This document shows positions 1 through 6,705 of a stretch of DNA of 10,608 nt, one piece after another. How positions within the stretch are numbered: position 1 is the first letter of the stretch; every line of letters begins with the position of its first letter. Source of the DNA: an uncultured Polyangiaceae bacterium (GTDB lineage Bacteria; Myxococcota_A; Polyangia; Polyangiales; Polyangiaceae); contig CALKVR010001305.1 of the NCBI GenBank assembly GCA_938004815.1, forward strand, positions 1 through 10,608. Direction: 5' to 3'. The position numbers and the translations under genes are program-made. Under the pieces are notes generated by a model, which was not told the DNA's origin, did not search any database, and saw only the letters and a list, made by a program, of their open reading frames with translations.

Positions 1-2
1 GA

Positions 3-632
3 CGTCGACGCCGCACCATGTACGCGCTGCCGACGGCCAACCCGCGTCGCCGGCGTCGCCGCCGCGGCGGCATCCGTCGCCGGCGTCGCAACCCGAGCGG
101 CGGCGGTCTGTCGCTCGGTCAAATCGCGCTTGCGACCGTCGCCGGCGCAACGTCGTTCGTCGGCTCGGCCGTCCTGATCCCGCGCCTCATCCCGCGCCAG
201 CTCGAAACGACGCCGGTGCGCTACGGCATCGGCATGATGCTGCTCGGGGTCGGTCTGATGTTCTTGCTGCGCAAGTACCCCGTGGTCGCGCTCGCGAGCG
301 GCGTACCCATCACGGGCGGCGGCCTGGTGCTCGCGGGAACGGGCCTCCTGGCGCAGTCGCAGCCGAAGCCAGCCGCCCAGGGCGCCGGCGCGAACCTCGG
401 CGCCGTCGTGCTCGAGGACATCGCGCGGCTCCGCGGGATGGGCGCCGTCGTCAACCAGCGCGCGCTCCAGATGTCGCCGGCCGGCCGGCAGCTCATCGGC
501 ATGGGCGCCGTCGTCCCGGCGAGCAATCCGTTCTCGAACGGATCCATGGGCGCGGTCGAAGCGCTGGTAAGCGACGCTCGATTCTCGAGCTTCCGCGCGC
601 CGAGCGTCGCCCGAGGCATGAACGCGATGTAG
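3..632 (+). CDS. Arg-rich, three-helix membrane protein, probably 5'-truncated by the window edge
   Basis: Counting from the ATG at 18, residues 9-25 are almost all arginine in two runs, followed by a Gly-rich hinge. Three hydrophobic stretches lie at about 33-54, 68-84 and 88-112. The soluble tail carries the motif MGAV three times (141-144, 162-165, 177-180). The ATG at 18 has no Shine-Dalgarno, and the five codons before it are in frame, stop-free and read RRRRT, so the true start is probably upstream and the basic region longer. No family is recognised. A polybasic end next to membrane helices would suit a virion inner-membrane protein that touches the packaged genome, as in PM2-type phages. 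That role is inference from the neighbours. The gene precedes the candidate capsid gene by 74 bp. Confidence 0.7.
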   Translation, partial: RRRRTMYALPTANPRRRRRRRGGIRRRRRNPSGGGLSLGQIALATVAGATSFVGSAVLIPRLIPRQLETTPVRYGIGMMLLGVGLMFLLRKYPVVALASGVPITGGGLVLAGTGLLAQSQPKPAAQGAGANLGAVVLEDIARLRGMGAVVNQRALQMSPAGRQLIGMGAVVPASNPFSNGSMGAVEALVSDARFSSFRAPSVARGMNAM

Positions 633-649
633 CTCGAGCTCGAGCTCCG

Positions 650-687
650 CCGAACGCCCCGGTAGGCCTCGAGCCCCGGGGCTTCGG
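650..687 (+). promoter_or_regulatory. Strong hairpin between the Arg-rich gene and the capsid gene
   Basis: The left arm at 650-662 (CCGAACGCCCCGG) pairs with the right arm at 676-687 (CCGGGGCTTCGG): twelve base pairs, one bulged C, and a 13-nt loop. No T tract follows, so it is not a classical intrinsic terminator. It sits directly upstream of the AGGAGA Shine-Dalgarno (692-697) of the candidate capsid gene. Plausible roles are partial termination, or a 5'-end stabiliser or processing site that sets high capsid expression. Confidence 0.5.
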
Positions 688-706
688 TGTCAGGAGAACC
701 CCAACG

Positions 707-1486
707 ATGATTCCCTGTCCCCCGGGCTACGGGCCCCAGCAGCTCGTCAAAGATGCGCAGCGCGTTCCGCAGGTCCAGGACCGCGGGAACGTCATCTCTT
801 CCATGCCGTACTTCTCGCGCGTCGTGATGGCGATCGCGCGCGCCGGCGCGGACCCGTACACGTACACCCTCGCGCAAGGAACCAACGTCCGCGCGTTCTC
901 CTACGGCGCGAATCAGGACATGGCGAGCGCCGGCCTCGCGGGCACCATCGCCACGCCGGCCGACACGAACCTCACCACCGCGGGCAAGACGCTCGCCGGC
1001 CAGGCGGTGCAAATCTTCGGCGTCTCGGTGCTGGTGAACCCGCGCACCGACTTCGAGTTTTTGCGCCTCGCCGCGCAGGACATCAGCGTCCAAATCGGCC
1101 TCAACGGTGACGACGCGACGTTGAAGCTCGGCACGCTCCTCAACCTCCCGAGCATCGGAGGCCTCCAGGGCTGGGGCGACAGCGCCATCGCGATTCCACC
1201 GCTCGCCGACGCGCGCACCCAGGCGTTCCTCGGTACCAACGGGTGGCCGACGAGCGGCAATTACCGGATGATCCCGGAGTCGATTTGGTGGATGCCCGAG
1301 GGCATGAAGGACTCGCAGCTGAACATCAAGTTCAACGTCGAGCGCGCGGTTGCGACGCCGAGCATCGCGGCGCGCGCCGCGGCGGCGGGCACCACCCAGG
1401 CGTTTACGCCGCCCACCTCCATCGTGATCGACCTCATGGTCCATCTGATCACGGCGTCTCAGTCGCCGCAGTCCGTCAACACCTGA
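707..1486 (+). CDS. Candidate major capsid protein (double-jelly-roll-like, tailless phage type)
   Basis: This 259-aa protein has no signal peptide and no membrane segment, and is rich in short beta-forming stretches. Features include a conserved-looking ATPADTNLT segment (82-90), alternating hydrophobic strands at about 100-111 and 126-131, a loop-rich middle (145-185), RMIPESIWWMPEG (187-199), a strand LNIKFNVERA (205-214), an Ala-rich insertion and a final strand SIVIDLMVHLI (238-248). The length is close to that of the double-jelly-roll capsid protein of phage PM2 (around 270 residues). The best ribosome-binding site of the cluster (AGGAGA, 9 nt before the ATG) suits an abundant structural protein. 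Small membrane proteins, a spike-like protein and an SGNH hydrolase surround it, and tail genes are absent. The capsid role is inferred from architecture and context, not from a database match. A different beta-sandwich virion protein is the main alternative. Confidence 0.55.
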   Translation: MIPCPPGYGPQQLVKDAQRVPQVQDRGNVISSMPYFSRVVMAIARAGADPYTYTLAQGTNVRAFSYGANQDMASAGLAGTIATPADTNLTTAGKTLAGQAVQIFGVSVLVNPRTDFEFLRLAAQDISVQIGLNGDDATLKLGTLLNLPSIGGLQGWGDSAIAIPPLADARTQAFLGTNGWPTSGNYRMIPESIWWMPEGMKDSQLNIKFNVERAVATPSIAARAAAAGTTQAFTPPTSIVIDLMVHLITASQSPQSVNT

Positions 1487-1517
1487 CAGAGCCGTCATCG
1501 GCTGGAAGGCGCGCGCG

Positions 1518-2126
1518 ATGAACCGTCGACCTGGTTACGACCAAAGGCAGGCCATGAATCCGCTGGCCGGGCAGATGTACGACCCCGGCCAGCGCATCGC
1601 GCCCCCTCCCGGCTACGACTTCGGCCCTGGGCTGCCCCCGCAGCTTCAGCCGATGCGCTCGCCGGCGCCGGGCATGGCGCCCGGAATGACGCCGCAGGTA
1701 ACGCCCGAGTCCTGGACGTTCCTTCCGCAGGCCTCCGCAGACCGCATCATCCGCGTGCCGAACCTGCTCGCGGTCACCGCGGGCACCATCGGCACCCCGC
1801 AAGGGATCAACTGGCCTGATGACGGCTACGTGCTCTGGTGGACGTGCGAGCCGCGCGCGATCGGCACCTTGGACATGTGGGTTAATGCGATGAGCGCGCT
1901 CGCGGTGCAGATCCAAGCCGGCGACCAAGGAACGTACATCACGGGCAACGGCAACAGCTCGGACTACGTACAGTTCCGCGCCATCCTCAACCAGCCGCTT
2001 CTCTACCGCGCCGTGGCGCGGCAAGAGACCTGGACGTTGACGGTGCGCAACTACGCGAGCGACCCCGAAACCGAGACGTGGGTGCCGGAAATCACCTTCG
2101 GGTTCAAGTCGCTTCGCTCCTGCTGA
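1518..2126 (+). CDS. Pro-rich/beta-rich protein, candidate minor capsid or vertex (penton) protein
   Basis: This 202-aa protein has two parts. Residues 1-64 are disordered-looking and rich in Pro, Met, Gly and Gln. Residues 65-198 form a compact beta-rich domain of about 130 residues with strands such as YVLWWTCEP (104-112), LAVQIQAG (128-135), YVQFRAIL (150-157) and TWTLTVRNY (171-179). A tail of this kind on a single beta-sandwich would suit a vertex protein that threads an arm under the capsid. The start has GGAAGG 8 nt upstream, and the gene follows the candidate capsid gene by 31 bp. No family is recognised; the role is inferred from position and architecture. Confidence 0.6.
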   Translation: MNRRPGYDQRQAMNPLAGQMYDPGQRIAPPPGYDFGPGLPPQLQPMRSPAPGMAPGMTPQVTPESWTFLPQASADRIIRVPNLLAVTAGTIGTPQGINWPDDGYVLWWTCEPRAIGTLDMWVNAMSALAVQIQAGDQGTYITGNGNSSDYVQFRAILNQPLLYRAVARQETWTLTVRNYASDPETETWVPEITFGFKSLRSC

Positions 2127-2135
2127 GCTGAAGCG

Positions 2136-3902
2136 ATGGCGCCGCGGCAGCATCCTCGCCCGTTCGATTGCCCGCTCGTCCACTACGAGCAGGCGACCGG
2201 GCTCATCCTCTCGCCCGAGGCGGACGGCACGCGCGTGCTCGCCGGCGGCTACAGCATCGCGCGTCCCATCATCTCCGTTGAGGGATGCTGGTCGAACGTC
2301 GACGTCTTCATTTCGGTGCCTCTCGCATGGGTCACCGCGGCGGTGCGCCTCGAGCTCTGGTCTATCGGACCGGCCGGAAAGGCGCTCCTGCAAACGGTCT
2401 TCTGCTCCATGGCGGGTCTCCAGACCACTGGCACCGCACCCAACGTCACCGCGTTTGGGATCGTGCTCTCCGCTCGCGGCTCGGCGTCCGACGGATTCGA
2501 GGTGCGCGCTGCGACGACTGCCGTCGTCGACGGCGGCCAGGTGCAAATGCGCGTGTGGGGTACCGAGTCGAGCCCCGACTACGTGGGCAACATGGCCGGC
2601 ACGCGCCTCCCTGACTTCCGCATGCCGTCGCGCGCGGCGCACCTGCTCGCGTACAACTCCACCGAGGATCTTCCCTGGCAACCGCTCATCGTGGATCCGG
2701 CGACGGGCGCGCTCGTCGTCACGAGCTCGGGCGGTGGGCCGGCTACGGTGGTCGAGGGCGACCAGACGCCATCCGACGCGTACGCGAACCCGACCGATGC
2801 GATCGCGTCGTGGTCGCTCCTAGGCGGCTACGACCGCGCCGCTGGCACATGGGAACGCGTCGACACGGGCGACCTCTCCGTGCTCGCTCCCGGCACCCTC
2901 GCGGCTGGCGGCAACGCGCTTCGGGTGCAGGCGTATCTCGTCGGATACGACAACTCGTTGACGTACCGGCGGCTCCTGACGAACGTCAACGGGCAGCTCA
3001 CCATCTGCGGAATCACGACGCCTACGGACGTCATGGCGAACCCGGCGAGCGCCGTCGACGCCGTGGCCTACAACGTCGGTTACAACCGGCCCGCCGCGCA
3101 GTGGATCCGCATCGACGCGGGCAACGTAGCGACGGCCGCCGCGCAGGGCATCGCCACGCCGATCATCGCCGAGCGGTGCGAGAGCTTCCTCCGAGGATTC
3201 GACTACGGCACCAACAACTTTAGATGGCTGAACGTCAACGGGAACGGCGTCCTGAATGTAATCCCGAGCTCGGGTGTCGTCGTCGCGGACAACACCAACT
3301 ACCTGGGTAACGGATACGTCGTCTCGCAGAGCATCACCATGCACCGGAACGAGGCCGGGAATTGGTATCTCTCACGTGGCGGATACGAAGCCGCCATCGC
3401 TGTTGCTGACGTCCCGGCCATCATCAACACGCTTGCATCCGGCGGCTTCAACACGACGGCGCCCGCTCCCGTAAACGGAGGCGCGGCGGCGCTCCAGGTC
3501 GACGCCGGCGCGAACCTCCTCACCCAGATCGGCCGCCCCGCAGCGTCTGCGCGTGCGACGCCCGACCCCTACCGCGACCAGGGCGCGCCCCGCGGCGTCA
3601 TCAAGGCGAGCGCCGGCAACCTTCTCTCGCTGTTCGCCTCGAGCCGCGAGGCGACGCAAGAATTTTGGCTGATGATTTTCGACGACTCATCGCCGCCCAA
3701 CGACAACGACATACCCATCGTCCAGTTCTACTTGGGCGCCGTCGACGAGGCCGGCCTCTACCGCGTGCAGGTCGGCCGCGAGTTCTTTTCCGAAGCCGGC
3801 CTCGACTTCGCCGACGGGATCGCGTGGGGCATGTCGACGACCGCGGATGACCTCACGCTACCGGTCTCGGCCGCCGTCGTCGTCTGCGCAACGTACGTGT
3901 GA
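2136..3902 (+). CDS. Candidate spike / receptor-binding virion protein with tandem domains
   Basis: The longest protein of the cluster (588 aa) has no membrane segment and is rich in Gly, Asn, Thr and Ser. Residues 1-200 form a beta-rich N-terminal part. Two related units of roughly 80 residues follow, at about 212-292 and 297-377. They share the order xD-xx-ANP-xxA, then GYxRxAxxWxRxDxGxxxxxAxG, then a GxDxxxxxRxLxxNxNGxLxI-type ending. A half unit (384-413) ends in HRNEAGNWYLSR. The C-terminal region (about 485-588) begins GVIKASAGNLLSLFASS and ends in strands. It resembles the C-terminal beta domains I know from phage spike and fibre proteins, but I cannot confirm the family here. It starts 9 bp after the previous stop. 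A spike or receptor-binding role is inferred from size, repeats and neighbours. Confidence 0.6.
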   Translation: MAPRQHPRPFDCPLVHYEQATGLILSPEADGTRVLAGGYSIARPIISVEGCWSNVDVFISVPLAWVTAAVRLELWSIGPAGKALLQTVFCSMAGLQTTGTAPNVTAFGIVLSARGSASDGFEVRAATTAVVDGGQVQMRVWGTESSPDYVGNMAGTRLPDFRMPSRAAHLLAYNSTEDLPWQPLIVDPATGALVVTSSGGGPATVVEGDQTPSDAYANPTDAIASWSLLGGYDRAAGTWERVDTGDLSVLAPGTLAAGGNALRVQAYLVGYDNSLTYRRLLTNVNGQLTICGITTPTDVMANPASAVDAVAYNVGYNRPAAQWIRIDAGNVATAAAQGIATPIIAERCESFLRGFDYGTNNFRWLNVNGNGVLNVIPSSGVVVADNTNYLGNGYVVSQSITMHRNEAGNWYLSRGGYEAAIAVADVPAIINTLASGGFNTTAPAPVNGGAAALQVDAGANLLTQIGRPAASARATPDPYRDQGAPRGVIKASAGNLLSLFASSREATQEFWLMIFDDSSPPNDNDIPIVQFYLGAVDEAGLYRVQVGREFFSEAGLDFADGIAWGMSTTADDLTLPVSAAVVVCATYV

Positions 3903-3908
3903 GGAACC

Positions 3909-4139
3909 ATGACGAAGCTTGCTCAGCTCGAATCAATGAAGAACCAAGCCGCGGCCGAGCTCGCCGAACTCGCCGCGAAGATTGAGGCGTTCGACGCGGC
4001 TCTCGCGGAGCTCGACCCGGCGTCGCCGGCGCTCGCCTCGATGAAGGCCGAGCGAGACGCCATCGCCGAACGCGTTGCCTACATCACCGACCGCTCGGAC
4101 GCATTCTCCAAGGCGTACGACAAGGAGCCCAAGCCATGA
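3909..4139 (+). CDS. Short coiled-coil protein
   Basis: This 76-aa protein is predicted almost entirely helical, with Leu/Ala heptad patterns from residue 4 to about 65 interrupted by a Pro/Ser turn near 37-40, so a helical hairpin is likely. It has no membrane segment. A GAGGA motif overlapping the preceding stop lies close to the ATG, and the end overlaps the next gene by four bases (ATGA), indicating translational coupling. No family is recognised. Small coiled coils in a virion operon can be scaffolds, assembly factors or minor structural proteins, but nothing here chooses between them. Confidence 0.75.
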   Translation: MTKLAQLESMKNQAAAELAELAAKIEAFDAALAELDPASPALASMKAERDAIAERVAYITDRSDAFSKAYDKEPKP

Positions 4140-4720
4140 TCCGAATCGAAGAACGCGCCGTCCTCTTCTCCGGAAACGTCGACCTGGCGACCAAGACGCG
4201 CGGGCTCGAGCTCGGCGCGCCCGAGCCTGCGTTTCGCCCTGACGGTGAGCGGCTCCACGACCAGGAGGGAAACCCCATCTTCTCGGCGCGCATCCTCGGC
4301 GGTCGGCTCGAGGCGCCACCCACCGCCGAGCTCGAGCTCGTCGCGCGCGGCACCGCGCCGCGCTCGCCCACCATCGAGGATGGCGTACGCGCCGTCTTCG
4401 AGCGTCACCTCGGACCGCGCCAGCTCACGCAGACGGGCGAGAGCATCCCGGCACCCGACGCGCCTACGTGCCTGACGCTCCTCGACCTCGAGCTCACGCG
4501 GCGCGGTGACCAGCTCGACGCCGTACGCGGCGAGCGTGACCGCGCGATGAAGGCGCACCACGACCAGGGCGCCGCGCTCGAGCGTGCGCTGTGGGAGCGC
4601 GACCGAGCAAACCAGGAGCTCGACGCGTTCAAGAAGGCCGCGGCGGCCGACCTGGAAGAGACCAAGAAGGAAACGCCGGCGCACCAGGACAAGCACGAGA
4701 AGAAGCACGGTAAGGGCTGA
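4136..4720 (+). CDS. Hypothetical protein with C-terminal coiled coil and Lys/His-rich tail
   Basis: This 194-aa protein has an N-terminal part (1-100) that looks globular, with short strands including RIEERAVLFSG and AELELVARG. Residues 113-178 form a charged coiled coil, and the last 15 residues are rich in Lys and His (HQDKHEKKHGKG). There is no membrane segment or signal peptide. The start is well supported: AAGGAG lies 8 nt upstream and the ATG overlaps the previous stop. The stop overlaps the next ATG as TGATG. The basic tail could contact DNA or a membrane surface, which is inference. The family is not recognised. Confidence 0.75.
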   Translation: MIRIEERAVLFSGNVDLATKTRGLELGAPEPAFRPDGERLHDQEGNPIFSARILGGRLEAPPTAELELVARGTAPRSPTIEDGVRAVFERHLGPRQLTQTGESIPAPDAPTCLTLLDLELTRRGDQLDAVRGERDRAMKAHHDQGAALERALWERDRANQELDAFKKAAAADLEETKKETPAHQDKHEKKHGKG

Positions 4721-5082
4721 TGCCGCCGCAGTACACGCCGGAGACGACGAAGCAGGGCAGCGCCACGGCGAAGCCCGCGCCGACGCTCGTCCCGATGCTG
4801 TCAGCCGCCGGCCGCGGCCGTCTGACGTCGGCGCTACGCGGCGGCGGCGCTGGCTTCTCAGTGCTCCCGCAACGCGCGCCGTACTCGGGAGACGCTTCGA
4901 CTCGGCCGGGCGTCGTGCCACCTGGCCAGGGCATCCCGCAGGTCACGCCGCAGGACATCGGGCAGCCTGACGCCGGGGGCGTTCCGCCCGCCGTCGTCGG
5001 CGCGGGGTTTCTGCTCGGTGCGTTCGGGGGCGTGCTCCTCGGCGGCATCGGCGGTTTCATCCTCGCGAAGGTGCTCAAGTGA
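4720..5082 (+). CDS. Small membrane protein with a C-terminal glycine-zipper helix
   Basis: This 120-aa protein has a Pro/Gly/Arg-rich, probably disordered N-terminal part (1-88) and one long hydrophobic segment at about 89-118. There Gly recurs every three to four residues (GAFGGVLLGGIGGF), a packing pattern of oligomeric membrane helices. It ends in a basic AKVLK tail. It is linked to its neighbours by TGATG at the start and GTGA at the end. A tail-anchored single-pass protein in this setting is a candidate virion membrane component. The family is not recognised. Confidence 0.75.
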   Translation: MPPQYTPETTKQGSATAKPAPTLVPMLSAAGRGRLTSALRGGGAGFSVLPQRAPYSGDASTRPGVVPPGQGIPQVTPQDIGQPDAGGVPPAVVGAGFLLGAFGGVLLGGIGGFILAKVLK

Positions 5083-5501
5083 CGACGGCCGCGCCGCCGA
5101 TGACGCTCGAGCCCGGCATGCGGTACGCGCTCGGCTTCCGCGCGCGTGAGCAGGCCGACGTCGACGCGGCGCTCCTGCTCGCGCACTCCAGTCCGTACAT
5201 CCAAGCGCTTTGCCTCTACGCCTCGGGCTCGTCGCCGATGCCCGAGCCGCCTGCGGACCAAACGCACGTGCTCACGTTCACGTTCGCGGGACCGCCGACG
5301 CAAATCCCCGCCGGCGTCGACCCCTTCAACGTCGTAGGCGTGCGCTGGCTCCTGCCGTTCCCCAACTCCGGCGAGCCGCCGTGCGGCGCGCCTAACAAGA
5401 CCGTCGCTATCACGCCGTCGCAGTCGAGCGCGCCCGGCTGTCCGCTCGTCGCCGGCGCGCTCGTCGCCTTCGTCGCCCTGCTGGTGCAGGTCTTCACGTG
5501 A
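5079..5501 (+). CDS. GMRYALG-family membrane-anchored protein, copy A
   Basis: This 140-aa protein is read from a GTG that overlaps the previous stop (GTGA). A soluble domain of about 100 residues carries GMRYALG (13-19), THVLTFT (62-68), WLLPFP (90-95) and cysteines in LCLY and PPCGA. It is followed by a Ser/Pro linker and one C-terminal hydrophobic helix (about 120-139, ending LLVQVFT). All these landmarks recur in the same order in the next gene, so the two are paralogues from a tandem duplication. The conserved cysteines could form a disulfide if the domain faces the periplasm or virion exterior (inference). No known family is recognised. Confidence 0.75.
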   Translation: MTTAAPPMTLEPGMRYALGFRAREQADVDAALLLAHSSPYIQALCLYASGSSPMPEPPADQTHVLTFTFAGPPTQIPAGVDPFNVVGVRWLLPFPNSGEPPCGAPNKTVAITPSQSSAPGCPLVAGALVAFVALLVQVFT

Positions 5502-6100
5502 GCGGCATCCCGCTTGTCCGCGGGATGCGCTACGCGCTGGGCGTCAACATGACGGACCAGCAGGCGATGCTTTTGCGGCAGCAGATGCAAGCCGGCAGCC
5601 CCTGCGTCTATCCGCGCGGCCGCGCACCGTTCCAGCCCGAGCCGCCCTCCGATCACACGCACGTGATCACGTTCACGGAGACGCAGGGCGGCGAGCTCGA
5701 CTACGGCGGCTGGCTCGGTCCGAGCGCGCCCTCGGGCTGGCGCTGGATCCTCCCCTTCCCGACGTCGCGCGAGACGCAGTGCGCGACCGGCGCGCTCTAC
5801 CCCGCCGGCGTGAACGTCGGCGGCTACGGCCTCGCGCCGAGCTCGAGCTCGGCGCCGGCGAGCTCGAGCTCGAGCTCGGCAATGGGCCTCGCGGTCGGAG
5901 CGGAGTTGCTCGGCAACGTCGCACTCGGCGCCATCTTCGGCGCCGGCGCCGGGCTTTTGGTCAACCGCTCGCGCGCGGGCGCGGCGCTCGGTGGTCTCGC
6001 CGGCGGCGCCGTCGGTGCAGGCGGCGCATGGTTCCTCGGCGCCGGGCTCGCCGGGGCTCTCGCCGGCTGGCTCGGTGGCAAGGTGGAACGCGCGCGATGA
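5498..6100 (+). CDS. GMRYALG-family membrane-anchored protein, copy B
   Basis: This 200-aa protein starts at GTG with a four-base overlap. It repeats the landmarks of its neighbour: GMRYALG (9-15), PEPPSDHTHVITFT (47-60), WILPFP (83-88), and cysteines at SPC and TQC. It then differs: a Ser/Ala-only linker encoded by GAGCTC microrepeats leads into about 70 residues of Gly/Ala-rich hydrophobic sequence (128 to about 193), probably two membrane helices with glycine-zipper spacing, and a basic end KVERAR. The copies therefore share the soluble domain but have different anchors. A virion membrane or vertex role is inferred from context only. Confidence 0.75.
   Translation: MSGIPLVRGMRYALGVNMTDQQAMLLRQQMQAGSPCVYPRGRAPFQPEPPSDHTHVITFTETQGGELDYGGWLGPSAPSGWRWILPFPTSRETQCATGALYPAGVNVGGYGLAPSSSSAPASSSSSSAMGLAVGAELLGNVALGAIFGAGAGLLVNRSRAGAALGGLAGGAVGAGGAWFLGAGLAGALAGWLGGKVERAR
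5839..5880 (+). repeat. GAGCTC microrepeat tract encoding a poly-Ser linker
   Basis: Two runs of tandem GAGCTC units flank a GGCGCCGGC centre, giving an almost self-complementary stretch that encodes Ser/Ala/Pro. It lies exactly between the soluble domain and the membrane part of the host protein, so changes in unit number would change linker length by two residues per unit without breaking the frame. Shorter runs of the same unit occur at 632-647 and 4329-4340. Confidence 0.6.
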
Positions 6101-6696
6101 GAACGCACGCGCAGAACAAGACGCTGCTCGTCGCCGGCGTCGCCGGCGTCGCGCTCGTGGGCGGCCTCGTTCTGCTCGCGCGCTCGAGCTCGGCCGGCGT
6201 CGACGATGGCAGGCCGATCCACGTCGCCGGCGACTCGTACGCGGTGGGCATCGCGGACGCGCTTCGCAAGCAGCATCCGAAGCGCGCGATCACGAGCTCG
6301 GCCGTCGGAGGCGTCGCCGCCTACTTCATGCCGCCACTGAAAGAGAGCGACGACTGGCAGATTCTCAGCGCGGGCACGAACGACGCCGCCGGCGTCGCGC
6401 CGCCCAGCGACATCGCGTCACGCATCATGAAGGTGCTGGGCCCGTACGGGAACGGGACGGCGAAGCGCGGGGGCGTCGCGTACATCGTGCCGCACTCGAA
6501 GATGGGCGGCGCGCTCGGTCAGCGCGTCACGGAGACGATGGGCGAGCTCGCGATCATGCTCGACCAGGCGGACCCTGACCGGCTCGCGTTCGTGTCGATG
6601 CAGGTGGAGCCGGGCCCTGACAAGATCCACCCCACCCCGCAGGGGTACGGCACGCTCGCGAGGGACGCCGTCGACGCGCTCTCGAAGCTCGCGTAG
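6097..6696 (+). CDS. Membrane-anchored SGNH/GDSL-type hydrolase
   Basis: This 199-aa protein has a short basic N-terminus and one hydrophobic helix (about 9-28, LLVAGVAGVALVGGLVLLA), then an SGNH-fold hydrolase domain. The blocks are visible in order: GDS (45-47, nucleophile Ser47), a Gly at 71-72 in SAVGG, GTND (93-96, oxyanion Asn95), and DKIH (175-178, Asp175 and His178). SGNH enzymes cleave esters, including acetyl groups on cell-wall or surface glycans. The N-terminal helix predicts anchoring in the inner membrane or a virion membrane. The ATG overlaps the previous stop (ATGA), so the upstream in-frame extension to 5779 is not used. In a phage cassette it could remove glycan or peptidoglycan acetyl groups during entry or lysis (inference). 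The domain is short for the family but complete. Confidence 0.85.
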   Translation: MRTHAQNKTLLVAGVAGVALVGGLVLLARSSSAGVDDGRPIHVAGDSYAVGIADALRKQHPKRAITSSAVGGVAAYFMPPLKESDDWQILSAGTNDAAGVAPPSDIASRIMKVLGPYGNGTAKRGGVAYIVPHSKMGGALGQRVTETMGELAIMLDQADPDRLAFVSMQVEPGPDKIHPTPQGYGTLARDAVDALSKLA

Positions 6697-6705
6697 ACAC
6701 GTCCG

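Noticed and set aside
221..1498. 425-codon minus-strand frame opposite the membrane and capsid genes
   Set aside because: Arg-rich antisense shadow with no recognisable domain. The + strand genes have ribosome sites and coupled starts.
5779..6696. Longer 305-codon version of the SGNH hydrolase gene
   Set aside because: The extra 106 codons overlap copy B of the GMRYALG pair and are Arg-rich out-of-frame sequence. The ATG at 6097 with an ATGA overlap and an immediate membrane helix is clearly the start.
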